A model generated the notes under the pieces. The model saw only the letters and a program-made list of their open reading frames with translations, had not been told where the DNA came from and searched no databases. Of a DNA stretch of 36,441 nt, positions 1 to 9,029 are shown piece by piece. The DNA lies in IMG/VR virus record IMGVR_UViG_3300050821_014679, positions 1 through 36,441 of that record, one strand, 5' to 3'. The DNA comes from a virus. A program made the translations under genes and the position numbers. Each line of letters starts with the position of its first letter. Within the stretch, counting starts at the first letter, position 1.

Positions 1-273
1 AATGGTGAAGAAGGGCATACCGATTCCATTGAAGAATTAGCAGTTCATCAGCACTTTATGCAAGGACAGGCGGGAATTTTCCCGGGAGCAACTGGTGGTA
101 TTATTGGCGGCGCACCAACTAATAATGGTACACTCAATGCCAATCTTTATAATGACTCAGGAACATCTTTTGCGGGTGGTGTACTGGATGCAGGAATGTA
201 CGTTACTCAACCTCACAATACAATGCAACCTACAGTATTCGCAGGGAATTACTTTATATCATTCGGGGGCTAA
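1..273 (+). CDS. Phage tail-collar protein, C-terminal part (5' end lies at the other end of the window)
   Basis: Open in frame 1 from the first base to TAA at 271-273. The first residues read NGEEGHTDSIEELAVHQH, which fits the end of the phage tail-collar motif (usually ..GGEE-HTL-..E-P-H-H), followed by a Gly/Asn-rich tail ending in YFISFGG. Known of the family: tail-collar domains sit in distal tail or fibre proteins and take part in host contact. The missing N-terminal part is at 35915-36441, so this gene spans the contig ends. The next gene starts directly after the stop codon (TAA then ATG at 274). Whether 1-273 and 35915-36441 are one gene is inference, but domain order and gene order fit well. 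Confidence 0.75.
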   Translation, partial: NGEEGHTDSIEELAVHQHFMQGQAGIFPGATGGIIGGAPTNNGTLNANLYNDSGTSFAGGVLDAGMYVTQPHNTMQPTVFAGNYFISFGG

Positions 274-2409
274 ATGCTCGTAAGTAGGCGTAATCCGATA
301 GCAATCCCTCCTGGTGTAAATAAGGACGATAATGCCTATACATCATTCCAATGGGCCGATGCGGATAAAATAAGATTCTATAAAAGCTTTCCTCAGAAAA
401 TAGGTGGATGGCAGCAAATTATGTATGGTAATAACCAGACTTTAACTGGCGTACCAAGGACAATTTGGTCATTTATTGATAATAACGGGCTTGAGCATTT
501 ACTAATAGGTACAAGTTATGGGCTTTATAGTTATGAATCTGGTAATTTATATAATATTACTCCTCTTGTTCCATCTGCTGACGCTGTTGCAATAGCTAAT
601 AGTTTAAGTACTAATTATGGGTTATTCGGTAATAATCCAATAACCACTACTGTTGCTACGAAAACAATAAAAGTTGCTGTTTCACCCTTTGCTATAGGAC
701 TTTTTCAAGTCGGCGATTTTATAGAAATAACTGGTGCGACTGGTACTGTTGGAGGAATCGCCGCGGCAGATATTAATGGTACTTTTGTAATTGATTCTGT
801 CGGGCTCACAAGTATTACCTATCAATCAACATCAACAATGGCAGCAACTTCTACTGCAACCGGTGGAGGAAATGCAGTAAATCTTGCGACTAGAGTTATA
901 TCGGTTTCACAACTAGCACATGGTTATAATAATGGTGATCGCGTAAAAATTGTAGGTGCAACGGCATTTGGTGGCTTTGCAATTGGTGATATAAATATAG
1001 AAGCAGTAATACGCAATGTTTCAGTAAATGCTTATAGCTATTATTCAACTACCGCCGATACATCGGGACATTTTGCGACATCATCAGCGAGTGGAGGAGG
1101 GGGTGCAGGAACTACAGTACAAGGACAAATAGCTGCAGGTAATTGTATGTTCATAAGCGGTATAGGATATGGAGGGGGGCTATATGGACAAGGAAAGTAT
1201 GGCACACCGCGCTCTAATACTGGTGGCACTGCAATTCCACAAATCTGGTCATTTGCTTCGTATACAGTTGGAAGTACTAAGACCGTTTTAATGACTCCGG
1301 GCAATCAAGGAGGCTTATATCAATGGCAAGGAAGCAATACTGTTGCGCCTGTATTACTTACGGGAAATGGAACGCCAACCGCTATCAATTATGTCACAAT
1401 GATGAATAATCAGGTTGTTGTATTTGGAGCAGATGGGATTGTAAATAATATTGCCTCTACAAACGATGTCACAAATTGGTCGGTAACTGATGCGACCGTG
1501 ACTGCATTTAGCGGTAATTTGACCGGTGCAGGAAGATTGCTTACTTCCGAATATTGCAAAGGACAGAATATTGTATTTACGGGTAATTCTGTACATCGTA
1601 TGACATTTGTAGGTGCTCCCGATACATGGCTTTTAGATGATATTATGGTGTCAGATGGTGTTTTAGGGCCTCAGTGTTCTACAACAGTTCAAGATAATAT
1701 AGTCTGGGCCGGTCAAAATAATTTTTATATGTACAATGGCGCAATTGCTCAGGTAATTCCTGGTAATACACTCAATGAATGGTTTTTTAGTAATCTTGGA
1801 GAACCAACGGCGTATCATAGTTTTGCGCATAAATCGCAAGAATTTAATGAAATATGGTGGTTTGCACCGTTTGGAGCATCAGAAGAACCTAGTGACTATG
1901 TTATTTGGAATTGGCAAGAAGGGCATTGGACTAATGGCGCACTTGCTAGAACTGCATCCGAAGAGCCTACAAACCCTCTTAGAGAACAGGTCTTAGCATT
2001 TGGACAATGTAATCCTGCTATTAATGGAGTTTTATATCTACATGAAGCACCTGGCGATTATAGCGATAATGGTAATCCAATGTCAGGTAGTCTAACTTCT
2101 AATGACTCCATAATAGACACCGGCGAATATATGCAAGAAATCTTGCGCATAATACCAAGTATTACTTTATTACCACTTGGTACTACCATGATTACTGCAC
2201 CTGTATGTAATATGTATATTTTTACGAAAGAATATGATTCCGCGCCCTTCCCGAGATCATTTGGCCCTTATAATATTATCAGTACTACACAAAAAATTGA
2301 AGCACGAGCTAACGGCAGGCAAAGACAATATAAATTTGTATTCGACAATACTACTGGATTCCGACTTGAGAAATTCTTTGAAGAACTCCGAACTACGACA
2401 CCGAGGTAA
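274..2409 (+). CDS. Large tail hub / tail accessory protein, podovirus gp10-like (putative)
   Basis: 711 aa. The N-terminus (IPPGV near residue 12, then FQWADADKIRFY and IGGWQ near 45) and the later LIGTSYGLYSYESGNLYNITP stretch are typical of a family of podovirus structural proteins with repeated beta-propeller-like segments. Gly/Thr/Ser-rich beta repeats fill residues 110-330. Comparable proteins sit between head-tail adaptors and ejection proteins, as P22 gp10 does. Here it lies between the collar protein and the internal proteins, which supports a role in closing or stabilising the tail. It starts at ATG immediately after the collar stop codon. I recognise the family pattern but cannot align it; the gp10 name is inference from size and position. 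Confidence 0.6.
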   Translation: MLVSRRNPIAIPPGVNKDDNAYTSFQWADADKIRFYKSFPQKIGGWQQIMYGNNQTLTGVPRTIWSFIDNNGLEHLLIGTSYGLYSYESGNLYNITPLVPSADAVAIANSLSTNYGLFGNNPITTTVATKTIKVAVSPFAIGLFQVGDFIEITGATGTVGGIAAADINGTFVIDSVGLTSITYQSTSTMAATSTATGGGNAVNLATRVISVSQLAHGYNNGDRVKIVGATAFGGFAIGDINIEAVIRNVSVNAYSYYSTTADTSGHFATSSASGGGGAGTTVQGQIAAGNCMFISGIGYGGGLYGQGKYGTPRSNTGGTAIPQIWSFASYTVGSTKTVLMTPGNQGGLYQWQGSNTVAPVLLTGNGTPTAINYVTMMNNQVVVFGADGIVNNIASTNDVTNWSVTDATVTAFSGNLTGAGRLLTSEYCKGQNIVFTGNSVHRMTFVGAPDTWLLDDIMVSDGVLGPQCSTTVQDNIVWAGQNNFYMYNGAIAQVIPGNTLNEWFFSNLGEPTAYHSFAHKSQEFNEIWWFAPFGASEEPSDYVIWNWQEGHWTNGALARTASEEPTNPLREQVLAFGQCNPAINGVLYLHEAPGDYSDNGNPMSGSLTSNDSIIDTGEYMQEILRIIPSITLLPLGTTMITAPVCNMYIFTKEYDSAPFPRSFGPYNIISTTQKIEARANGRQRQYKFVFDNTTGFRLEKFFEELRTTTPR

Positions 2410-2411
2410 TT

Positions 2412-2708
2412 ATGTATGAACAAGCAGTAAATGAATTTGATACTTTGAGTGCGTTTAATACGCTTGAAGAAGCAATTAGGAGAATCACTCTACTTGAGCA
2501 ACAAATGAGAAATTTAACTAGAAGTTTAAAGCCATATTATCTTCAAGGCAGACTTAGAACAGATAGGCCTATACCTGCAAGTTCAGCAGATGTAAATCCA
2601 TCACTAGACTTGCTATATGACAGAGTCTTAAGCCCATCTTTGGAGTATATTTTGATCAACAATTCAGGTACTCTAGCATGGAGAACCGTAACATTAAGTT
2701 CATTTTGA
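2412..2708 (+). CDS. Small virion-block protein with N-terminal coiled coil, unknown
   Basis: 98 aa, two bases after the previous stop, with GAGG seven bases before ATG. Residues 15-40 (EEAIRRITLLEQQMRNLTRSL) form a heptad-like helix. The rest is a proline-containing extended segment ending in a short beta-like tail (LEYILINNSGTLAWRTVTL). Its place between the gp10-like protein and the ejection proteins suggests a minor structural or assembly protein, possibly trimeric like tail needle proteins, but it is much shorter than P22 gp26 and I see no specific signature. Function not recognised. Confidence 0.7.
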   Translation: MYEQAVNEFDTLSAFNTLEEAIRRITLLEQQMRNLTRSLKPYYLQGRLRTDRPIPASSADVNPSLDLLYDRVLSPSLEYILINNSGTLAWRTVTLSSF

Positions 2709-2717
2709 GGTATTATC

Positions 2718-3707
2718 ATGGTTTTACCATTAGCAGTAGCAGCGCCACTCGCAATAGGAGTAGGAACCGGTATAGGGACCTATTTTGGCGGTAGGCGCGA
2801 CAAAAGAGGAGAGCCCCAAAAGTCAGGGCTAAATGCCGCTGAATATGGCTTACAACAAGGAAGTAAAAGAGATACAGCAGTTATAAATGCATTAATGCGC
2901 GCAGCTAATGACCCACGATTAGCTCCTATTTTAAAAGAGTACAATATAACTCCGCAAGACATTTTATACAATCCGCAAGCATCAGAAGTGCAAGAGGGGA
3001 CTCCGGAGATACCAAGATGGCAACAAGGACTTATTGCGGAACCCCATAGACTGGAAAAAGGCGTCTATGAAGAGTTAGAAAATCCGGATATTGAAGGAGT
3101 GCTCTCTAAATATATGGCACCATTTAATGCAGTTGGTAAACGCCGCGAGCAACTTGCAAATGAAAATTATGATAAGCTCATAGGAAAAGCTAATGCAAGA
3201 CAGGGTATAACAAATAACCGTATTAACCCTGGAAGTAATTCAAGTTTTCAAAATCAGCTTAATAATCTAGAAGAACGCCGCAATCATGAAATTGAAAATA
3301 TTCGTGATGATATGGCAATGAGAAATACAGAAGCTGGTATCAATTTCATGAATCAAAGGCAAGGAGCTAAACTTGGTGCAGGCGAAGCAATTCGAGGATA
3401 CCATCAGCAGCAACTTGAAGCAATGAATGGACGCGGACAATTAGTAAATGATCCTAGATTCCAACAAGCAAGAGGATTCCAAGAATATATGCAGCCATTA
3501 TTGGGAGGCTCTATAGGGCCTACCGAAGGTAGAGCGAGTGGTTTAACACGACTAGCTGGTTTAGGCACTCAATTATTAAATACAAGTTTTAAATATGGCA
3601 ACCGTGGAATGAATCCAGAGCCTTATGGTGCGCAACGGGTCAATCCTTATAATGGTATGCCATATAATGCTAGTGACAATATTGAAGGGACGCCTTGGAG
3701 GTATTAA
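2718..3707 (+). CDS. Putative internal virion / DNA-ejection protein (short N-terminal hydrophobic segment)
   Basis: 329 aa, GAGG Shine-Dalgarno at 2708-2711. Residues 2-25 are hydrophobic and Gly-rich (VLPLAVAAPLAIGVGTGIGTYFGG), a possible membrane-interacting segment, followed by a basic stretch and a long Gln/Asn-rich, mostly helical body with EERRNHEIENIRDDM at about 190-205. Three consecutive proteins of this style (329, 404 and 688 aa) after the tail hub match the number and position of podovirus ejection proteins (P22 gp7, gp20, gp16), which leave the head with the DNA and form a channel in the envelope. Assignment to the group is inference from order, size and composition. Confidence 0.55.
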   Translation: MVLPLAVAAPLAIGVGTGIGTYFGGRRDKRGEPQKSGLNAAEYGLQQGSKRDTAVINALMRAANDPRLAPILKEYNITPQDILYNPQASEVQEGTPEIPRWQQGLIAEPHRLEKGVYEELENPDIEGVLSKYMAPFNAVGKRREQLANENYDKLIGKANARQGITNNRINPGSNSSFQNQLNNLEERRNHEIENIRDDMAMRNTEAGINFMNQRQGAKLGAGEAIRGYHQQQLEAMNGRGQLVNDPRFQQARGFQEYMQPLLGGSIGPTEGRASGLTRLAGLGTQLLNTSFKYGNRGMNPEPYGAQRVNPYNGMPYNASDNIEGTPWRY

Positions 3708-3708
3708 T

Positions 3709-4923
3709 ATGTTTGAATCGTTAGCTAATTTTTGGAATGCGAATCAAGATAGACTTGAACAAGAAGGGCTCTCCCCGGGACAAATGAATACTGCCGGTAT
3801 TGCAGGTCAACTAATGGCTTCTGGAGTTCCTGCCAAAGATGCATATGTACAAGCTGCCAAGATTTTTCGTGATCAAGAAAAAACTAATCTTGAGAGAAAC
3901 AAACAAGAAAACAAACAACAACAACTTGCTACTGCTTCTCAGATTCTACAACAAGGAGGGGGACTTGCTGATTTACTTGCAGCTGGTGTGGATCATCCCG
4001 CAATTTTAGGAGCTTTACCTCAATCACAGTGGGTGCCTAATAAAGGTCATCCTGAAGGAGGAGAATATAAAACTCCACCTGTAAGAGGAATGCAAGGAAT
4101 GGGAGGAGGTGGAATGCAACAACCACAAAATAATATGACTATGGATAATCAAAGTTTAAATATGGCTCCTCCGCAACAAAATAGGGAACCCAGATATGAT
4201 GAATTTGATACTAGTGAATTAGGGAAGAAAGCAGAACTTGCCGTTAAAACTAGACGCATTCAAGAAGCCGATGAGTATGTAAGAAAAACTAATGATCAAG
4301 CCCGAAATGCTCGTGCTACAGTACATACTGCCGATCAATTAGAAGCTATTATTCCACATTTATTTTCAGGAAAAGGGTTAGATCCTGAAACGAAAGAACG
4401 TTGGGCTAATGCCTTAGGGATTAATCCTGACGAAGTCAATGCTAGTCAGATATTTACTGGGGAGGTATCCAATATTATTGGAGAAATAGAACGACAAGTA
4501 AAAGATGGTCGCTCAACTGATGCTGCTGCTCAAATTATTATAGATGCAAAACCTAAAAAAGGTAATACAGAAGAGGCCAATCTCTCTCTTATCAGAGGAA
4601 TTAAAGCTCGCGGTATTGCACTTGATGAAAAAGCAGAAGCGCTAACAAAATGGGCTGATGCAGGAAGAGACCCAAACAAATTCGAACAAACCTGGGCAGC
4701 TTACGAACGCAAAAATCCATATCTGTCTTTAGATAAAAAAGGTCATGTTAAAGTTAATGAATCTAATATATCTAAATGGCGCAAAGTGATATTTGGAGAA
4801 GAAATTGGAGAAGTAAATGATGCACATAGAGCAGCTGAGGAGCCAACACAATCTAATAACAATGCTGATCAGAAACTTTTAAATAAAAATTTTGAAAGAC
4901 TTAAAAGTATTTTGGCGCAATAA
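3709..4923 (+). CDS. Putative internal virion / ejection protein, Gln-rich helical
   Basis: 404 aa from ATG 3709. The frame is open further upstream to 3625, but GGAGG at 3697-3701 sits seven bases before this ATG and the preceding gene stops at 3707, so this start is preferred. The protein is largely helical, with a Gln/Asn-rich run (KQENKQQQLATASQILQQGG), a low-complexity Gly/Met/Gln linker near 125-160 and a coiled-coil-like C-terminal half. It has the size and composition of P22 gp20-type ejection proteins and is the second of three such genes. No enzymatic motif was seen. Confidence 0.55.
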   Translation: MFESLANFWNANQDRLEQEGLSPGQMNTAGIAGQLMASGVPAKDAYVQAAKIFRDQEKTNLERNKQENKQQQLATASQILQQGGGLADLLAAGVDHPAILGALPQSQWVPNKGHPEGGEYKTPPVRGMQGMGGGGMQQPQNNMTMDNQSLNMAPPQQNREPRYDEFDTSELGKKAELAVKTRRIQEADEYVRKTNDQARNARATVHTADQLEAIIPHLFSGKGLDPETKERWANALGINPDEVNASQIFTGEVSNIIGEIERQVKDGRSTDAAAQIIIDAKPKKGNTEEANLSLIRGIKARGIALDEKAEALTKWADAGRDPNKFEQTWAAYERKNPYLSLDKKGHVKVNESNISKWRKVIFGEEIGEVNDAHRAAEEPTQSNNNADQKLLNKNFERLKSILAQ

Positions 4924-4931
4924 GGTAAAAT

Positions 4932-6998
4932 ATGGCACGATTGACTCCAGAACAAAAAACTAAACGAAAAGAAAAATTAACCCAAGAAGGCCGTACGGTA
5001 GGAATGCTAGGCAAGTATGGCTTAGCTGGATTAATAGGTGGAGTTCCTGACACTCTTGGATTTGCTGCTAATCTTCCTTCATATATAGGTAATTATTTAG
5101 GTGGAGATTATACGGCTCCTTATGAATATGTAACTCCTCATATAGCTCAAGGTATTGATGAATTAACTGGGAATAATCTTGAACCACAAAACTTTACTCA
5201 ACGAGCTTTAGCTAGAGGAGCGGAATTTGTCGGATCGGGACGCGCTTCGGCTATCCCTAAAGTTGCATCTTCTTTAAGTAAATTTATCGCTCCACAAAAT
5301 ATAAAAGATTATGGCGCTTTAATTGGAACGGGTGTTGGTGTAGAAGGTGCACGAGAAATAAAACCAGATAGTACTTTAGCACAAATACTTGGAGGATTGG
5401 CAGGAGGAAGTATATTTAATATCCCTAGTGTGGTTCCTAATGCAAAACAAGCAGCAATAAATTATCAAAAAAGTACATTTACTCCTCCGAATCTAGCCCA
5501 AGCTATAAAAAATAAAGAAGCAGCTGCTAGAATAGGAACTCATTTAACTCCTGCTGAAGCTTCAGGTAATCCTCTTTTAGCTGCCCAAGAAGCTCGCCTA
5601 GGAGTGAGTAAAGAAAATGCTCAAAATCTCTATGATAGAAAGATGGCTAACTTTGAGAATCAAAATGCAGCAATAGAAAATTTATATAATGAAATAGCGC
5701 CTCAAACCAAAAAGACTTTAAGTGCAGATGAAGCTATTAGAGAAAGTGCACAAAAAATTATTAAATCTGAAGAAGAGGTATTGCGCGCAAAAGCTGAGCC
5801 TTATTATAAAGCAGTTGGGAAAAAAACAATAGGTGAAAAAACCAAGCATACAAATATTACTCGAGAATATAGTTTAGATGAATTTGGAGAACCTATTGCC
5901 ACTAGAAAAAAAGAAATCATTGAGAGTATTAAATATCCTAAGAAAATATCTCAAGATCCTACCATAATACAAGCTATCGAAGATGCTTGGACAGATCCTA
6001 AATTTGCTGTAGATCGTAAAGGTTATGAAAAAAATTCTGTTTATGTTTTAGATTTAGCAAAAAAACGTATTGATGCGGATATCGCTAAATATGCTGCACG
6101 AGGCAATAAAAATACAGTAAGAGTATTAGAAGCTTCGAAAAAGCGCTTAACAGATACTGTAGACAAAATTTATCCGGGATATAAAAAAGCCAGATCTATA
6201 TATGAAGAAGGACTCCCGTACACTCAGAAAACTCAAGGAAGTGCCATCGGAAAAGTAGCTAATAGAGAGGATGCCACTCTTAAAAATGCTGGTAAAGATT
6301 TATTCGATCCTGCTCAGACAAATCATAATGCCTTTTTAGAAGTCAAAGATAAATTATTAAAAGAAAATCCCGATGCATGGTATGGGATAGTTCGTCAAGA
6401 AATGGAAAGACGCGTAGGGTCTACTAAATCAGGTGGCTATAATTTTTATAATAAAATAGCCAGAGACAAAAAAACTTATAGACAGTTCCATGATGCTCTT
6501 GAAGGACTTCCTAAAGCCCAACAAAAATTAGCAGATATGGAGAAAGCATTTAAAAACTCTTTAGAGCCTGTAACTCCGCGTACCGCTGCTGGACTTGCTA
6601 AATCTTCATTGGATGTGCCCCGCAATACTGGAGAATTTTTACAAAAGACTATAGCCAAATTTGGCGGTAAAAAAGTAGATAAAGCAGCTATAGATTTAAT
6701 TATGAATCCTGGTTGGGATAAAGAATTCCAAAACATTAGAAGTCTGCCTACTCAAGCCGAAAGAAATTATGGAATGAGTGTTTTATTAAATACAGTAATT
6801 CAATCATCTAGAGAAAACGAAAAAGAAAATCCATCCAAAGAAGGCGCATCGGAATCTGAGACAATACCTAATTATCATGAAATGTCTGAAGAAGATGTTA
6901 TAAAGGATTTTATAAGAAAAGGTGATTTTAGTAAGCTTTCACGAGAAGAACAACAGAAACTTTATAACTTGTATCAAGCTATACAACCGGCACAATAA
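4932..6998 (+). CDS. Putative large ejection protein (gp16-like position)
   Basis: 688 aa, AAGG at 4922-4925 before ATG 4932. A basic N-terminus (LTPEQKTKRKEKLTQ) precedes Gly-rich amphipathic segments at about 25-60 and 120-160 (GLAGLIGGVPDTLGFAANLP; LIGTGVGVEGA; ILGGLAGGSIF). A long Lys/Glu-rich helical body and an acidic C-terminus follow. Patches of amphipathic helix separated by charged coil suit a protein that leaves the capsid and enters the host envelope. No transglycosylase or peptidase motif was found on reading, which matters because no lysin was recognised elsewhere. Last gene of the ejection group; an 86-base intergenic segment follows. Confidence 0.55.
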   Translation: MARLTPEQKTKRKEKLTQEGRTVGMLGKYGLAGLIGGVPDTLGFAANLPSYIGNYLGGDYTAPYEYVTPHIAQGIDELTGNNLEPQNFTQRALARGAEFVGSGRASAIPKVASSLSKFIAPQNIKDYGALIGTGVGVEGAREIKPDSTLAQILGGLAGGSIFNIPSVVPNAKQAAINYQKSTFTPPNLAQAIKNKEAAARIGTHLTPAEASGNPLLAAQEARLGVSKENAQNLYDRKMANFENQNAAIENLYNEIAPQTKKTLSADEAIRESAQKIIKSEEEVLRAKAEPYYKAVGKKTIGEKTKHTNITREYSLDEFGEPIATRKKEIIESIKYPKKISQDPTIIQAIEDAWTDPKFAVDRKGYEKNSVYVLDLAKKRIDADIAKYAARGNKNTVRVLEASKKRLTDTVDKIYPGYKKARSIYEEGLPYTQKTQGSAIGKVANREDATLKNAGKDLFDPAQTNHNAFLEVKDKLLKENPDAWYGIVRQEMERRVGSTKSGGYNFYNKIARDKKTYRQFHDALEGLPKAQQKLADMEKAFKNSLEPVTPRTAAGLAKSSLDVPRNTGEFLQKTIAKFGGKKVDKAAIDLIMNPGWDKEFQNIRSLPTQAERNYGMSVLLNTVIQSSRENEKENPSKEGASESETIPNYHEMSEEDVIKDFIRKGDFSKLSREEQQKLYNLYQAIQPAQ

Positions 6999-7024
6999 TT
7001 TACCTAACCTATTGATATTTATAT

Positions 7025-7053
7025 TTGATCAATGCTTTTTTAGCCTGTATCCT
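7025..7053 (+). promoter_or_regulatory. Candidate late promoter before fibre gene
   Basis: TTGATC (7025-7030), 17-base spacer, TATCCT (7048-7053), in the only sizeable gap (6999-7084) between the ejection and fibre genes. Four of six bases match sigma-70 consensus in each box. The same -10 hexamer with TTGATG at 17 bases occurs before the portal gene (30176-30204), which raises confidence in both. Confidence 0.4.
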
Positions 7054-7054
7054 A

Positions 7055-7073
7055 TTGAATAGTTAATATTCAA
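7055..7073. repeat. Inverted repeat, 7-bp arms, in fibre-gene leader
   Basis: TTGAATA (7055-7061), GTTAA, TATTCAA (7067-7073): perfect arms just downstream of the candidate -10 box and 12 bases before ATG 7085. It could be an operator or a small hairpin affecting translation of the fibre gene. AT-rich, so chance is possible. Confidence 0.4.
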
Positions 7074-7084
7074 ATGGTATTCCC

Positions 7085-8488
7085 ATGCGCGCAGGTGTCG
7101 TAAGAGCCGAAGGTCTAAAAGTAACATCCGTTGCTGCTGCAGATCTAATTCTAATTCAACAACAGCAAAGTAACGGGCAATATTTGCCACGTGAAGTTGC
7201 TTATTCTAACTTTATAAGTGGTGGTGTAAGCCTTACTCCGAACTCTGTAGTTTTGACCAATGGAGCAGGCGATCTAACTACTAATGCTGGACTTACCTTC
7301 GCTAATAGTACACTTACTTTTAGTCCATCTATAGCAACCATAAATTCACTTACCGCAGGAGTTGCAGCTAATGTAGCCGGCACTCAAGCAGCTGCTACAT
7401 TACTACCAAGTACAATAAATTTCGTTACTGCAGCGGGGGCAGGTTATAGTGTTAAATTACCTCCTGCTCAAGTAGGACTTGCTGTAACTGTTTATCCCAC
7501 CAACAATAATATACAAATATATGGTTCTGGAAGCGACACTATTAATGCCTTAACTGCTAACGTGGGTACTAATCAATTTGCTGAGACTTTTGTTACTTAT
7601 TATTGTTGGCAAGCAGGCCTTTGGTATTCTAATGCCCAAACTCTCCAAGTTGGCTCTAATGGTAATACAGGATTTTTGGTACTTTATCCCCCAACGGTTA
7701 ATAATGGCAGTTTATTAATAGAAGCGACTAATAACGCAGGTAATTTTCAATCTATCATTACTGTTGGATCGATAGGACAAGCAACTGATTATATTTTTCC
7801 AGACCCCGGCGTTGGTAGTGCAAACGTGATCTTGAGCGCAGGTAACCAAGTTATTACCGGCACTACACAAATTAATACTTTGCATTTGGGCGCCGCAGGA
7901 ACAGCAGGTACTATTACAATATTTCCATCACTATTTTCTAACGGCACTTTTATAATAGACGCTACTAATAACGTAAATAACTTTGCATCAACTCTTACTA
8001 ATGGTGTAATAGGGCAAGCTACCGTTTATACCCTCCCTGATCCCGGCACAGCAACTGCTAATATTGTACTTGATCACGGTACGCAAACTATAGCTGGAGT
8101 TAAAACTTTCAGCTCTATACCAATAGGTACTGCACAAGCAATACAAGTTTATTTGTCACCTATTACTGCACAAGCAGGAGCTGTTTCTGTGATATTCCAA
8201 GCACCTTTCAATGGCACTGTAACATCTGTTGCAGTAGCGGTTTCAGGGGCATTTACTGCAACTAATATAACGGTAACTCCATCGGTTTACCATTCTGGTA
8301 GTCCTACTGCTATAACTGGAGGTGCTGTTACAGTAAATACTGCAGGTTCAGGTGTTGCATCAAATGCAACTTCAACACCATCAGCTGCAAATACCTTTTT
8401 AAGTGGAGATACTGTGACTGCAACCGTTACTGGCGGTGTGGGAGCAGTAAATGGCGTAATTACGCTTTATGTAACCAGAACCTCATAA
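7085..8488 (+). CDS. Tail fibre / appendage protein with duplicated beta module
   Basis: 467 aa, almost entirely small, Asn/Thr/Gly-rich beta sequence. Residues 193-250 and 272-329 are two copies of one module sharing the pattern NG-(L/F)-I-(E/D)ATNN--NF-S-(I/L)T---IGQAT-Y--PDPG---AN-(I/V)-L. Residues 350-467 form a distinct C-terminal beta domain ending in VNGVITLYVTRTS. The N-terminus (VVRAEGLKVTSVAAADLILIQQ) resembles attachment regions of phage appendage proteins. Start ATG 7085 has only a weak ribosome site. It begins the appendage gene cluster. Likely virion fibre or shaft; the receptor is unknown. Confidence 0.65.
   Translation: MRAGVVRAEGLKVTSVAAADLILIQQQQSNGQYLPREVAYSNFISGGVSLTPNSVVLTNGAGDLTTNAGLTFANSTLTFSPSIATINSLTAGVAANVAGTQAAATLLPSTINFVTAAGAGYSVKLPPAQVGLAVTVYPTNNNIQIYGSGSDTINALTANVGTNQFAETFVTYYCWQAGLWYSNAQTLQVGSNGNTGFLVLYPPTVNNGSLLIEATNNAGNFQSIITVGSIGQATDYIFPDPGVGSANVILSAGNQVITGTTQINTLHLGAAGTAGTITIFPSLFSNGTFIIDATNNVNNFASTLTNGVIGQATVYTLPDPGTATANIVLDHGTQTIAGVKTFSSIPIGTAQAIQVYLSPITAQAGAVSVIFQAPFNGTVTSVAVAVSGAFTATNITVTPSVYHSGSPTAITGGAVTVNTAGSGVASNATSTPSAANTFLSGDTVTATVTGGVGAVNGVITLYVTRTS
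7661..8071 (+). repeat. Tandem protein-level duplication (two ~58-residue modules) in the fibre
   Basis: Codons 193-250 (7661-7834) and 272-329 (7898-8071) encode the same module, joined by about 21 residues of related linker (GNQVITGTTQIN against GTQTIAGVKTF). DNA identity is clearly lower than protein pattern identity, so the duplication is old and kept by selection. Confidence 0.7.
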
Positions 8489-8499
8489 TAGGAGCAATT

Positions 8500-8694
8500 A
8501 TGAACTTTAAAATACCTTACGAAGATGCCAAAAAGATTTTGAGTGTTTTCTATCAATCGCCTTACCAAGTATCTGCACCTTTTGTCGCTATCTTAGATGG
8601 CATGAAGAATGATGAAGATAATACTTTAAGGCATTGTATAGAGGCAGAAATTGAGGCAACTAAAAAAGAAGCTGAACTTCCAAAAGAAGAATAA
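8500..8694 (+). CDS. Small acidic helical protein, unknown
   Basis: 64 aa with a good AGGAG site at 8491-8495. The sequence starts MNFKIPYEDAKKILSVF and ends in a Lys/Glu-rich helix (IEATKKEAELPKEE). No membrane segment. It lies in tight spacing between the fibre and a small beta-rich protein (2-base gap to 8697), so it is co-expressed with the appendage genes. Possibly an assembly helper; not recognised. Confidence 0.65.
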   Translation: MNFKIPYEDAKKILSVFYQSPYQVSAPFVAILDGMKNDEDNTLRHCIEAEIEATKKEAELPKEE

Positions 8695-8696
8695 CA

Positions 8697-9029
8697 ATGT
8701 CTAGTAACATCGGTACGTTATATTTATTTAAAAATCAAACTACTGATGCAAACAGTACCCCATTTTCTATTCCTTATTCTAATAAATTAGCAGTAGTAAA
8801 AGTATGGGGTACGTTTGGAGGCGCCGTTATTAAGTTTCAATCTCTTGCTCCCGGTACAAGTGCATCACCTGTTTGGATAGATATACCGGATTTTAGCGGG
8901 AATATAATGATTTTCAGTATAAATGGTCAGAGATCATTGATGGATCTAATACAAGGAGAACAAGTTAGAGCGGTTCAATCTGGATCAACCGGAACTACTT
9001 CACTTACCGTTTCACTTGAGATGTACTAA
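8697..9029 (+). CDS. Small beta-rich appendage-cluster protein (paralogue 1 of 3)
   Basis: 110 aa. Shares a pattern with the products at 12297 and 12640: a start ending in LYLF/IVLF/LVLFN, then (T)TDAN/GNS, then PYSNKLAVVKVWGTFGGA, then W-(I/L)P near the middle and IRAVQSGS-TTSL near the end. The three form a small family of single-domain beta proteins of 105-113 aa. Its stop overlaps the start of the next fibre gene (TAATG at 9027-9031), indicating translational coupling. Probably a tip, decoration or chaperone-like domain of the fibre; function not recognised. Confidence 0.7.
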   Translation: MSSNIGTLYLFKNQTTDANSTPFSIPYSNKLAVVKVWGTFGGAVIKFQSLAPGTSASPVWIDIPDFSGNIMIFSINGQRSLMDLIQGEQVRAVQSGSTGTTSLTVSLEMY